Shown here piece after piece: positions 33,801 through 48,800 of a DNA stretch of 64,000 bases. Below the pieces are notes generated by a model. It saw nothing but the letters and a program-made list of their open reading frames with translations. It was not told the DNA's origin and did no database searches. This stretch comes from Bimastos eiseni. Taxonomy: Eukaryota > Annelida > Clitellata > Crassiclitellata > Lumbricidae. Made by a program: the position numbers and the translations under genes. The DNA is taken from contig OY365806.1 in NCBI GenBank assembly GCA_959347315.1, positions 30,766,156 through 30,830,155 of the forward strand, in the 5' to 3' direction. How positions within the stretch are numbered: the stretch's first letter is position 1; each line of letters starts with the position of its first letter.

Positions 33801-36800
33801 AGACAAGTATTAATCGTTATTGCCTCTTCTATTCTTCTTTACCTTCCTTAGCACTTATGTTTCATCTTCCAATATGTACATCAATTGTAAACTTCAACGG
33901 TTGTCATAATAATATTAAAATAAGACAAATGAGAAGTTTATGCTTTTCCTATGCCACCCAGTTCATTCACTTCTAAAAGCAGTTTACTAGAGCAAAGGTC
34001 TTTATCTTAGGATGTCCGTTTTACTTGGTCGACTGTACGCAATTTAGGAGAACATTGGACCTTAAGATGAATCGATCGGTAGACAGAAGAATCAGTCAGA
34101 CTGGTATTGAGATGTTCAGCAGGATCATTTCATGCAATTTTGAACGGTTGCTTTGATGTGTTGTATTGATGAAGTCCATAGTTTCTTGCTTAACAGCGCT
34201 TTCTTGACCCCGACCTTATTTTGTCTGTGGTAAATGTGAACGCATCAAGTCTCATTTCTAGAGTTTGTAGCAGAAGTACACAGATTAGATCACACAGGAC
34301 AGTGGACTCACTCAGTCTCGATTGGGGGAACGAACTCTTTGATGTAGCGCTGAGTAAATGTTGGCTGAGTGATTTCTGCTGCTTCAGGATGTTCACGGAT
34401 GAATTCCTCACGGCGTCTCTTCTGTCCTTCGCGCAATTCAAACTGAAGACAAACAGAAACTACTCATTTCACGTGAGTGACTTTAGTTCTTGTTCACTAC
34501 TGACTAAAATGCCCTCACAAAGACACAGATGTTACCCAAGAACACCCTCACAAAGACACAGATGTTACCCAAGAACACCCTCACAAAGACACAAATGTTA
34601 CCCAAGAACCCCCTCACAAAAGACACAGATGTTACCCAAGAACACCCTCACAAAAGACACAGATGTTACCCAAGAACACCCTCACAAAAGACACAGATGT
34701 TATCCAAGAACACCCTCACAAAAGACACAGATGTTACCCGAGAACACCCTCACAAAGACACAAATGTTACCCAAGAACCCCCTCACAAAAGACACAGATG
34801 TTACCCGAGAACACCCTCACAAAAGACACAGATGTTACCCAAGAATACCCTCACAAAAGACACAGATGTTACCCGAGAACACCCTCACAAAGACAACCAA
34901 AGAAGACCACACAGAACTGACTACATCACGTCACTATTCACTAGATTACATAAAGACTAACTGTCGTGAGACGTTCGAGGGCAACGAATCGTTCTTCCTG
35001 TGTTGCAGCCGACCTTTCGAAAGCCTCGTGTTTCTTAAGGAGTATTTCCACAGCGTCAAGCGTCTCTCCGAAATCAGGATTGTTGACATACGGTTCATGC
35101 GCCGCCAGCCATGCTTCAGCAACCGTAGCATCACGTGCAAACAGATACACCTCCAGAACTACAAGACAGAACAGTATTCACTGAAACACCAATAAAGGAT
35201 AAAACTAAACAATACGTGATAAGTCTAAAGAATATAATAGAAATCTGTCACCCAGACGTTTTCATGAATGACTGAGACCATCCACAACAACAGCTATGAG
35301 AGACCAGGGACCAGGGTCTCTTGGTACTGCTGATTTCTTTTATGAACTGGGTAGTTGAGGATGGAGTAACTGATGCCTGACTTACTCAGCTGGAGATATT
35401 CCCATCTGTCTGTCCACTGTTCCATCATTCCTCCACGCTGTGTTGCCAGTGCGTAAAGCTTCTCACGGATCTAAGCACAAAGACAGCAATCTCACAATAA
35501 TACACTGTTGGTCAATGAAGAGTGCACCTATCTATCCATCCATCTATATATCCATCAAGTCATCCAATCTATTGAAATCTACCTCATCTAATCCATTCAT
35601 TAATACAAGAATATATCCAAACATTTAAGCAGAACATTTCAGACACAAATTTAGTTGTGTGTTGGCATTCACTTGTCCAATCAAACCTAATATTCATAGA
35701 AAAAACCTAGACAAAATAGAGCTTAGCATCAAGCCAGTTACATACTTACACTGTGAAGCATCCTATAAATCGCTGATTGACTTACCTCTGATGATCTCTG
35801 ATGCCGCCTTGCCAGAAGGTCTTTGCCCAGATTAACACAGATGGTGAAATTCTCATCGCGTGCATCAATCTCTGCCTTCAGAATCCGATGGTTGTTCATC
35901 AGCAACTCAACGCCTGACACATCCCTGTTGCATACAGATCATAATAATAAATACCCTTTTACCATGTATAGTCCACTTCAACCACTTTTACCATGTATAG
36001 TCCGCTTCAAATTGCTATTTTTCTACATCAATTTCCTTATCTACAGTAGCTCGACTTCTGATCTATTGGATTTAGAATACTCTCCTTCAGCAGACTATGT
36101 ACGTTATGGATACTGTTCAACAGAATTTGTTATACATATCACACTAAGTTTTTACTGTAGACGATGATGTAGATGCGACACTGACAAACATGGTACAGCT
36201 AACCAGTATAACTCTCATGTAATACTTTATCATAAAACAAACACAGCAAAAACCAAGGAACAACAAACAAACACACATGTGAAACAAGGATAAAATGTAC
36301 AATATCAGGGACAAACAATAATGTAACATAAGTCATAGATGCAATGCAAACCGTTTGTATAACATTTTCAACAGATGATGATATGAAAATAATCACTAAA
36401 TAAATATATAAATACAAAGATTCTTCAATCCTTCTTTCCATCTGCAGACCTATGGCTTTGAGGACTAAACAACTGTAAATTTGTGATTACCTCAACGTTA
36501 CTTAACAAACATCCATACACACGAACACACATACGGACATTTAGAATACAAACCTGGGCTTCTCCTGAGTCGCCATCTGTCGGGTCATGTCGTTCATCCA
36601 GTTGACGAGATCGCGAACCATTCCAAAGAAACGGAATATGTCGTTGGAATCGTTCAACTGGTTCTTGCGAAGTCCGACGCGGTACTGGAGGTTTCGCCAA
36701 GCATTGACAACCTCCAACTCGTTTGTCTGGATCTCTCGCGCCTTCTCACCCGAATATGCGACGATTAACTGTGCCGCCTCCTCTTGTACCTGCTGCACCT

Positions 36801-39800
36801 GTTTAAGCAGATTAACATTCATGTGTAGTACCTGCTTGTGCAACACATCCAGTTCCATTTTCACTTACTGCTAATTGTTAGAACATAAACAGCATTCAGT
36901 GCTAAATTTAAAGCTAATTTTTTTGAACTTAATTACTGACCCAAGTAGTCTGACTTCTTCTTTTCCCAATCAATCACATTTCCACCATGCCTCTCCAATG
37001 CATTACTACTACACTCAAAACAATCATCAACCACAATGGGATCTAGTACATTACAATAATGGTAATTGAGAAGTAATTAGATGAGATTCCGACGTCTCTG
37101 AAGACTTACCTGTGCTCCAAGAGCCACAAGCTCATGCTCATAGGATGCATGGCGCCTCTGAAGGGCAGCATTTGTCTGTGGATCTTTTCCAACCTCCTCT
37201 GACATTAGCATCTCTTTCTCCTATCATGCAAACAAATTCACGTTTAAAGAAACACAGATTAGATAACAAACAATTATAATGAAGAAAACCTAATGGTATC
37301 AACAATACAATTATTGTAATACTAAAAGACAATAATAGAAGTAGTAATAATAATAACCCTCCACATATGTTTCATCGATTACAGCAAAGTATTTTGACTG
37401 CATTAACCATGAACTGATGTGGAAAACTCTAATAGAAATGGGTATACTAAAACATTTGATACAACTACTAAAGGGATTGTACAAAGACCAGGAAGCGGTG
37501 ATAAGAACAGAATTTGAAGACACAGACAAATTTAAAATCAAGGTAGGGGTGAGGCAAGGGTGCATCCTGTCCCCATTTCTTTTCAACCTGTATGCAGAAA
37601 GGATAATGAGGAGGGCAGAAATGGAAGAGGCAACTGAAGGAGTTAAAGCTAGCAGGAAGGACATTGAACAATCTAAGATATGCGGATGACACAACACTAC
37701 TGGCAGGGAAGAAAGCAGATCTGGAAAATCTTATAAGAAGACTGAAGAGAGAAAGTCCTATTAAGAAAGTCCTATAGGCAGGCCTATACTTCAACTTAAA
37801 GAAGACAAAGATAATGACAACAGTTGATTGGGACAGATAGTTTCGAGATAGACGGAGAGGAAATAGAGGTGGTAAAAAGCTTCACGTTCCTGGTATCATT
37901 AATAGAAAAAGAGGGAAAATGTGACTTGGAAATAAATAGAAGGGTGGCGATAGGGAAAGCTGCAATGAACGGACTGGAAAAGATATGGAAAGACAAACAT
38001 GTGAGCATAGACACAAAAAAAAGATTAGTGAGAGCAATGATCTTTCCTACAGTACTATATGACTGTGAGACATGGACAATGACAAAGAACATGGAGAAGA
38101 AAATCAACACATGCGAAATGTGGATATGGAGGAACATGCAGAGAATATTATGGACGGAGAAGAAGACAAACGAAGAAGTGCGCAGGAAGATTGGAGTTGA
38201 GAATGATGAGACGTTACAACAAACAGCGTTGAGAAGGAAGCTAGGGTTTTTCGGACATGTTATGCGATCAAATGGAATGGAAAAGGAAATGATGCTGGCA
38301 TGTGGAGGAGGAAGGAAGAAAAGAGGGCACCCAAGGAAAAAATGGATGGATGTGATACATGAAAAAACTGAAATGAGCCTGGAGGAATTAAGAGATGCAA
38401 TTTCGGACAGAAAAAACTGGAGGGGATCGGTCATGGTGGTCGCTAGATATCCAAGAAATAACAGCACAAGGTGACAAGGTGACTACACTGGAGAAACATA
38501 CGTGGATCCTGTCAAGCGTTTCCTTGCAGTCATTGTAGAACTTGAAGAGTTCCCAAGATGCCTGCAGCATCTGCGTTCTCGTGTCGATCAACTCAAGCAG
38601 ATCGGCCCACGACTCATTGATTCCGTCCTTCCATTCGGCAATTGTTGCCGCATCCGAATGACCTGCTTGGATCAGCTGATCGCAGATCTCGTTCACGGCA
38701 GCCACTCGCTCCTGACCGATCGACTCGGTGTTGTGGGCAAATTCACGGAAACGATCACGAAGCATCTGTAGACAAGAAAACATCAAATGAATACTCTAAT
38801 AATATCAACAATGATTAATAATTTCTATATACCTTTATTTTAAATCATGAGGGTTCATCTCAACTTGGGTGAATATGCAATTTAAAGAAATAGAAAACAG
38901 TAATATAATAATACAATATATTCCTTAAATTAGTGAACATACAAACACTTTTTTTGAGCTTTCTACTTAGCAGCATTATCAGCTTAGCCTCGATATACAT
39001 AATCAGCCATCAAGTATCATCAATTCTTCTTTTCTGTAATTAACAAGAGCATCAGAAACCACACCATCCATATAAATTCAACCAACTGTAACGTCATACA
39101 CAACAAATTCAACCAGGACATGAAAAAATTCAACAAATGGAAATATTGTCGAAATGCAAAAAATTCAACTGACCGTGACATGCTCAAAATCCTGGCCAAG
39201 TTCGTGTGATCCAGCGACGACTTCGCGTTCAGCGATCCACTGCTCAATGTCCTCAATGTCACGGTTGAGCAGGTACAGCTTAAGAACCTCATCAAGTTTG
39301 ATACGACGGTCTCCCGTCAGGTCTTTAAGGCTTGCGTACAACTTATCCACATGTGACTGTTTAACAGCAATCGCCTCACTATAAACAAACATATTGATGG
39401 AACCTATACATTCAAATAACACCTTTCCATATTCAACCTGCACTGTATACCTGCCTACCGACCTAACCTAAATGGTTCCTACTTGCAGCATTGATAGGAG
39501 TCACCTGTGCCACCAAGAGTATATGCCTAACCATCTGCCTGCAAAAAGTATCTACCTACTTGAGAATCGGCCTAACCGAAATGGCTGTAAAGATGAGTAA
39601 TACACGGACTTCCAGGCAAAGCAACAGTTCCAACCTGTTGACCTGAAAATCACCTTGACCCCAACTGTCGACCATTGCCTACCTCTCTGGATGTCCAGCC
39701 TCGATGAGGCCGTGGCTGCGATCGCCAAGGAGCCTGATCGTTTCAGCATAGTCATCAACAGTCTTCTCCATGTTTCCATGCTTCTTGAGCATATTTCCAG

Positions 39801-42800
39801 CTCCCACTTCATCCCTTGCTCGCTCGTCGCTGATCATGTACAGCTCTTGTTCACTCATCCACACCTCGGCCTCACCCGCATCAAAGAAGTACTAGTGGAA
39901 AAAAGACATAACACTCATTAGATGAAGACCATTAAGTAGGTGAGATACATTTAAAGGTTATGCACAATCTAAAAATGAGCCCAAGACTAGGACAATTGGC
40001 AGTGCTCAGGAGATGGGTACGATTGGCAGAGTCATGGAAATTACAGTGCTACACCAATGATGATTATGATGAACAAGCTTGCTGACGCTATTTACAGGTA
40101 GATTTAACGCATCCAATATATTCATCATATGTCTCAACGGTGGGCCACAATTGCTATCAGCAGTTTCTGCTTAGGTGACAATCTTTTGATGTCTTGTGCA
40201 TTAGGAAAATCAGAAGTTATTAGATAGACAGTGATTAGTACTGAAACATAACAGGAGGAGGATGTAAAAATTAATTTTTTATTCATAACAATAACAAAGA
40301 TAGGATAAAAACTTAAAAATGCAGAATTAAACAGTCCATAATCCCTCATAAGGATCCGATAACACACAAGAGTGTAATTTAAGGCAACTAAAGAAATTAG
40401 TTTTTAACACTTAAATGCAACATTCTAACAATTGTACACACACACGATCAAGTGAAGTTAAATTGTTATTATCTGTCATCTATTTATCAAAGTGTAGTAA
40501 ATAAAAAATAAGTAATCATGGTATCTCATGATTGTAGATCAGATACTTGTAATAAGTAAGTAATTTGGTGCAAAAGATTTCAACAGAAATTAAAAAAATT
40601 AACTTGAAAATAAAAAGTATGACCGGGTAAAAAGTTAAATGTATTAATACAAGTGAGTATAGTTTTATCTTTCTTACACCAATTACTTTCTTACACAAGT
40701 CTGATCTTATTTACCTTTAAAACAAGGCATTCAAAGAATTGTATAGAAATGATCTCAAAATGACATGACAAGGTTAGGTTAAACAACAAGCGAACTTGTT
40801 GCTACCTGTTGTGCCAGCTCTGACTGTTCCAAGCGGTTCTTGCGAGTTTCAACAGCATCCTGGAGTTCATTCCAGCGCCGGTTCAGATCATCGATGGATT
40901 GCTGGAATTCATCCGACTGTGGATGGCCCTCTTCAATAAGAGCAAGACCAGAGTCAACAACAGTAATGATCGATGGCTCATGACTGTCGATCTCGTTTCT
41001 TAGTGACTTGTTCTTTGACTGGAGCATTTGGACACTGAAAATATAACAAATTATCAACCAGAGCCATAATGTAGGTAGCATACTGCAATCCAATGTTACT
41101 AAGCAAAACTATTACAATATACAACATTGCACCAGACTTATTGCCTGTCAACTGCTTATCATGAAATCTAACAAGTGCACAAGCTTTTCAAGTCACCTCA
41201 GAAGTCACCTAAGCTTATGAAAACAACTGCACATTATACCCCTGAGAACACTGTCATAAATATAATCATGATTTCCACTGACTATGAAATTCAACACCTG
41301 TTTCTGTCTGCTATGCAAGTTCCTCGAGATACGTTTATCCACGGTTGTAGACTGATCTTCCTCAAACAGATCATCCTCAACAACTTCCCTTCTGGTCTCT
41401 GGGTCATTGACAGCTTCTGTCCAGTGGTTTGTGGTAGCTATGTTTATAAGCAACCAATGACTGGTGTTTCGTATACTGTGATAATCAATTGTAAAATTAA
41501 TCATCAGGTGAATAAAAGTTAAATCAGACATATAAAAATACCTCAGAAGTGAATTGCCATAGTTGGGCGATCGGGCCAACAGAAGGCGTTCCGCAATCCA
41601 CAGTTTTTCATCTTCAACATCACGTAAGAACTGATGGACGCGCTTCACTCGATTCAGTTTTTCACGACGCTCAATCAGCGGCTGAAGCATCTTGGCAAAC
41701 CTAAAAAAAACACGGAAATACAAGCGCTTTTTCTCCATCGCGAGCATTGAAAAAACTGTGCAAACTTAACACAATATAGAAAGCCAAAAGTAACACACTG
41801 GAAACAAAAAGAAAAGAATGGAAAAAAATAACAGAAAGAATATAATGAAAGTGAATTTAATAGAAATGAACCTAATGTAAAGGAATAACAACAACAAAAT
41901 TCATGAAGACATCATTTTACTTAAAGAAATTTCACAGAATTGACTAACTGTAAGAAAACTTAGCTGTAAAGAAAATCTTAGTAAGAAAATGAGTTGGAGA
42001 GAACACAGTACAATATATTTGGTATGACACCGCTCACGATTCCAACTGGACATAGAAAGCATGTAGGGTCAATGTCATCAACATGGTGCTCACCTTTCCT
42101 CAACCTTTGCCTTCTTCCACTCAAGTTCCTGACTCTTGTCTGGGGCGATTTCGAGGAGAAGTGGCGTCTGGGTCTTGAGGGTTGCCATCTGCTCTTCCTT
42201 CAGCTTCAGCTGACTCTCAAGCATCTGTAAAAAAGACGTGGTCTCCAATAAACACATCTGCATACTATTTTCTGTGCTTGTAATCCCTCATTAAGTCAAA
42301 TAGAGGTCCACAACAATAACACCAAAACCAACAACCCCAACACCAACACCATTTAATTTATTACAAAAGGGAAACTTACACCATATGGTGGGATGGACGA
42401 TGGTCAGTACAATTGTATTGTCATCAGTCACATAGATAACATCACCAACAGTAAAACCATTATTATCGATGAAAATAACACAAGTGCCATTCTAAAGCAT
42501 AGCAGGATACTTTTTCCAAAACAGCCTGTACACATTTCTCATGTTATTCCATGTGTACTACATTACACTGACATTTAATTGTTATTTAATGATGAGAGGA
42601 ACAACTTTATTTTTCCAGTAGCTCATAGTACACACTCGTCATTACCGTGTTAATTTCATCAACTCCACACTGCATTACCAAGTAAATTCATGCATCATCA
42701 AACACTATATTAAGTAGATTAATATAGATATTGTACATATATTTAGCACTTAAACACTAAAATGATAAGTGTGTAAAAAAGCGACCGATAAACCAATGCA

Positions 42801-45800
42801 GCTCGTTGGTAAAGTGTAAACCAAACTCACGTTCTGCTTCTGAACGAGAAGGTTCACAGTAGTCAGATCATGGCCAACATCTTCTGTCACGATCTGTGAC
42901 TCGATCTCCGTGATCCAGCCATCGATGTCGTCACAGCTCTGTTCGTACAGCTGAGGTCGGTTGGCATTGAACAGTCGCTCTCCCTTGGCTGAAACTATGT
43001 TTTCCAAGTCCTTCCACTGTTGTATAAGCTCATCCAAGCGTGGCTGAACCTCCTGAATGTCAAAATCAAATATCGCAAAAGATGATCAAAATAACAGTTA
43101 CAAGAATGAATTATATATTTTACTCATAACTTCGGACATGAACATCATAGGACAATAAAGTTAGTGTCATTTTAAAGTAGAGACTTTATCCTTTACCCTT
43201 TAACATGGTATATTGCACTAAAATGTAAAAAATCCAGCTTAAGACTGGTTTGGGTCAAATGGGTCACATACTATCAATGCTAAATTTAATTTGAAACAAA
43301 TTTCAACTTTATACATTAGCAAACTGATAATAAACCACACATACCTTGGCCAATTCGGGCTTTTCCGCAATCAGCTGCTCTCCGTCCTTGATGAGTTTCT
43401 CAAGCTGGTTTTTGTTTGACTTGATCTCAAGTTCAAACGCCTGGTGGCGCATGTACTTGCTGTGTATACTCTTTGCATCTCGGTATGTCTCGTCCTGTGC
43501 TGCAAGCGTCTTCTCGGCAACCCAATCCGCCAACTACAAATATTCAAAACGTTTTTATGTGCACACTTGCATAGCACCTCATAATCAGATCTTACTTGCC
43601 TCAAATATGCCATCAGTTGACAGTTCAGTAAATAAACGAATGTAGGACTTTCAAAGACTGGTAATAACCTGCTTCACAAGAACTCCTATTGATGTCATCT
43701 GCCTTATCCTGTCACACTACCTCTTTCAATCTAACCTCAACCAAACCTTATTCTAAACTAGTTAATTTGTTTTAATGTATGTATCCGAACACCAGCATAG
43801 CACATTTTAAGAGCCTCACAAAGTCAACATTCTACATTCACAAAGGCAATGTAAATTCCAGTCAATCTTTCTTTTACTCTACCATACTCTATCTTCATTC
43901 TAGTCTAACGATATTCTCGTCAAGTTTAACTTCAGAGAGTCTTTACCGCGGAAGTTCAACTGCATTCTAATCAATACTGTACTCGTCCATCTTCCTATCC
44001 ATCGATCTTTATTCCAGTCTGTCTTCATTCTTGTTAAACACCTTAATGATGAGAGTGTACTAAAAGTGATCGGGAAACCAATGCAGGATCATCACTAAAG
44101 TATCAATGTCATTTTTTTAATATCTTCATCCAAGTCTCTAATTTCAACTCAATCTGCAAGTAAGTAAGCAAGTACATTCTGTAAAAAACTTCCTTATCCA
44201 CGCTTTGGTGTACAAGCATTCGATAAGATAAGACGTCATGATTCAGTCAAGTCTCCTCTGCCCATATCATGATCATTAATCAATTATCAGCTAGTAGAAT
44301 CATTATTACAGCAGCTAACAGACCTCATCACAGTCTTGGTAGAACTTCTGCAGGTGAAGGAAGTCCTTCAGCCTCTCCAGCTTCTCCTTGGCACGCAGGC
44401 GATTGGCATTGCGCCTGTCAACAAAAATATCACATAGTATCAACATTGCATTAAAACATAAAGAGCAAAAACAAAGCACACATGCCTAAGTAGGATTGAA
44501 AATGACCCTTCTCTGCCCGTATCTCTTTAAGTAAGCAGGAACCTTCTCTACCATATTTATACCTACCTACTCATAAAAGTGAAAGAACCAACTGCCTACT
44601 ACATTTTGAGCATTCTGAAGAAACCTGATCTACAACCTCTAATACACAGAAAAGGCATCTCATCTGCTTACCTCTCCTGGAGTGAGTCTGCCTTCTTCTG
44701 GATCTTGTCAGAAGCATAGTGGTTGTCATTGATGAGCTGATGTGCCAGGTGCTGCACGGAGTTGATCTTCTCATCATTTGCATCCATTGTCGTGATGAAT
44801 GTCTCCAGTTGTTTTATCTGGTTCTCCGCTGCCTCTGGTGAATACTATCAACCAACGAAGCCAGGTCATATAGAAATCAGGTCAGGAAGGGTAAGATCAT
44901 CTAAGCCATCAGCTAAAATTATTTGTGATCTTGTCTGGAGACTTCTGAATAAAACACTTGCCTCAAGAAAGAGCAGCAGCAAGTGAGATCGATTCCTGTT
45001 ACTTCAATGAGATTGACTACTCTTCCAAAAGCTATGTGGTAATGGTTATATCAATAAATAAGTTGGTGGAACCTTGTATGGCTGCCACACAGTTGAATTC
45101 GACTTCATTAATAACTTGTGATCATCCGCTTATACTATACTTGTAATCCTACTGCGGCTGTGTTAAAGAAGATCATCATCGGTTTCTAGATAACAATTTC
45201 AGATCAGCCTGATTAAGTGAAGAAGACAACGGAGAATGTTAAGATCATACAAAGTAAAGCAATTAAGTAATACAATGTGAGGAAATGTTTAGTTAACAAG
45301 TTCAGCATAGTACAGGACAAGTACATCACCATTAACAAACGTGCAGCAACTAAAGATTATGTACTGTGTGACTCTGGGTGGTACAAATATTAAAAAAATA
45401 ATATATTACTTTCAGAAAAGTTGTTAAAACATTTACATCTGAGAAACAAGACTGTTCAGTCCGCTTACCTGTCGAGCCAACCCAGGAGTAGTCTAGAAAT
45501 TTAAAAAAATCAAGTGCACGGGTAAATGATAAATCATTATTCGAAAACTTAGTTACACTTTTGTGCATAATTAGGCAATGAGGAACAGTCAACATGCCAC
45601 AATTCATGAGAGCCACACAGTCATGTGCTAAAAGTTAAAGGTGTCATAAGATTGGATGTTCTTTAGGGGTCATGTTACATCAGTCAGTTATAAAGTCAAA
45701 TTAAAATTCAGCACGAACTCTATAGTTTCCATCATGGGGTCAATCACCTGTTGCCAATATACCAAATACCCATGTCCTCAATATAAGTCTGCTTGTAGGA

Positions 45801-48800
45801 CTGATCTTCACCTACATCAATGCACAGAAAATAAATCATAATCTGATCTAAATCACAACTGGCTAGTGGTTGTTGTGCTGGACAATCAACCCAGAGGTCA
45901 GTGGTTCAAATCTCTGTCCACTGTTACTGGCTCTCAAGATACTGGACATCGAAATCGAAAGCCAGCCACAGCTCCAGTCTGCTCAGATCACTCACTATAC
46001 AACACAATACATGATCGCATGATCAGGGAGACCAGAATCAGTTACCGGAATGTCCTCCTTTGACAGAAAGTTGTCCTGTTCGCTGAGCAAGATCTCCGCC
46101 TGTTTACAATCACGAAGGAAGATCTGCAAGTTGAGGTTCTGCTGCAACATGTTCTGTTTGTTGTCGCACATCTTTCGCAGATCATTCCAACCATCATCAA
46201 GCGCCTTCAGCCTCTGCAACAAACAGGCAAACTTTAACGGTTCAGAAACGGCATACCTGGTTCAACTTGGCAAAATTCAAGAGTGATTTTAGTAGCTTAT
46301 CCCGATTCACTAAGAAATGGCATCTCTCCTGCCAAGAATATTTTTGAACAAAGTAATTATTTGAATTTCCAACAATAATCTGTTGAGAAGGGGTACTAGT
46401 CAAGATGCTCTAAAGTTTAATATCAACTGATTTAAGGAATCAAATAGTCAGGTCAACAAACACATGCATGGACCTCAGTCGAATCAATCAATAGATGCTT
46501 GAATGAACAAACAAATGAATGAACAAACAAATGAATGCATCAATAAATCATAAAAATAAATGAATTATTAAAGTAATCAATCACACAACTGAAATGGATA
46601 AACGAATGAATATGTTGATAAATCAGTGAATAAATGAATCAACCAATGAACAAACAAAGAAATGATACCCTCGATCAGACGATGAACACACTAATCAATC
46701 AATCAATCAATCAATGCATCAAAGAATTAGTGAAACGACCAATGAGTCAACAAACATATAAAAGGACTTGCCTCTCTGAGGAACATGTACTGCACATCAT
46801 CCTGTCCCTCAACCACCTTGTCTCCGAATGCTTTCATCTGAGCATACTCAGGGGCATACGCATCAATTTCACCCTTTAGCTGACCGTGCTGGACCAGAAG
46901 GTTCTCTGCCTCCGCAACATCGTTTGGCAGGTCTTCGGATGCGATTGCCGTCTGAGTACGCGTCAACCACTGCTGGAAGTGATCGAGATCCTGCAGGAAC
47001 TTCTGCAGCTCGCTTGCCTCGCCCAAACGCTCATCCCGAACCTTCAGCTGTTCACAAAACAGTCAAGCAGGGAAGGTAATGTAAGTTGAGGTAGCGTAAA
47101 TCAGGATGGAGATGGGATAGCATACCTGTCCGAAAAGGCACAGAAAAATTGGGAGCTATAAGGTAGCTTAGTAATGTATTGTAACCTAGGGTAGTCATAG
47201 AAAATGATTAAGCATTGTAGTCAATTAAGGTTAATACAATGGGCAGGGTACAATAGGGTAGGATAGGGTAAAGCAAGAGAAAGTAGAGTGCAGTAGAGTA
47301 AGTAGCGCAGTAAGGTAAAGTAAGGCAAGACAGTCAAGATGTGACCAGGCAAAGCAAGGAGACACTCTGCCATATTATCACATGACAGACGATAACTCTT
47401 GCTGCATCAAATCTTACTTAATGAGGAAGACATTCTCGATGAAAATCTGAATTACCTTTTGTTTCAGGTCGAGCCAGAGTTCAGTAATCTGTGTAATTTT
47501 CTCTCGAATGGCCTTCGCTTCCTCTGGTTTCTCATCTGATAGGCGGTCAGCCTCAGCCTGTAGAGCGGCACGCTGTAAGAAAAGCAACTCATTTAGCTAG
47601 AAGCTTCAATTTTATTTTGCTTAATTTAAAATGCAACACTCTTCAAAAAAATTATAGAACATTAATAAGGTGACATGTAAACAGTTTATATTCTCACTGT
47701 TTACAGAGCTCCAGCCTTCATTTGATAATGCAATTGTCAGACAAATTCATGACACTAACTTTGTACAACCAATTGCTAAAAAGATATCTAGCCTTAAATA
47801 TTTTTCAGCATAGTTTCTACCAAAAACAAAATTAGTATGGTTTATCCTGACTAGCTAAACTTAAATTTGAAGTACAACAATACCTTGGCATCAATGGCTG
47901 CAAGGTCACGCTCAAGGCCACTAAGTCGTCTTTGTAGAGTGATAATGCCACCAAGGTCATTTCCAAGTTCATCTGTTGACTCAATCAGCTTCCCTTTATC
48001 ACGAATCCAAGTCTAAAAAATGCACCAGCGAGATATATATCTGAGCAAAGAATATAATCTATTCATTGAACCAAATAAGACCACCACTAAAGCTCTCCCT
48101 AAAATGCAGCCAAGAAGATAGGATAGGGCTTTGCAGCTTCATTTGCCTAGCCTCAAAATGTATGAACAGGTGGTTGCAAGTGCTCACCCTCAGCATCTGA
48201 TCTTTGCACAGACAGCACATCATCGGTGTATGGCCGAAATCCCTAGACGTGCAAGTGATGCAGAAATTTATAAATGCCTGGCAAGGATACAAACCCATAA
48301 AGTAAGGTTTGTAAGTTCAGCATGCTAACCACGATACCATCACTCAGCCCGTTGTTAATCAGAACAGACAGACTGAGTTGCAAATCATGCACCATTCATC
48401 ATCTCCATGAAGTTCCTATACAGACACACTTCTTCTTTTTGTCAGTTCTAACATCAGATTGGGGGTGTTTGTGAGAAATATGAAGAGCACAATATCCAAA
48501 GTCAACATACCATGGTCTCCTGGCATTCAATGTGGAACGTATTGACATCATGGGCCAACTGAAGAGTATCCTTCTTCTGGTCAGCCAAATGTTTCAACTC
48601 AGCCCACCTACACAACAAACAAAACTAATCTAAAATGATCATTTCTAAAGCAACAATCTAAGCAGCTCCTTGCTAAAAATTTACAGGTCAACCTTATCAT
48701 TAAAAAAAATTATGCAGCACTTGGATATAGTAATGAAATCACTACATCACTACAAAAAACCAGTATGCCATTTCTTAGAATGAGGTACCATAATAGAAAG

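Noticed and set aside
34221..35195. 324-codon plus-strand open frame
   Set aside because: It reads antisense across two beta-spectrin exons and the 33-bp minisatellite between them; the repeat keeps it open.
37796..38467. 223-codon minus-strand open frame
   Set aside because: Antisense shadow of the LINE reverse-transcriptase remnant.
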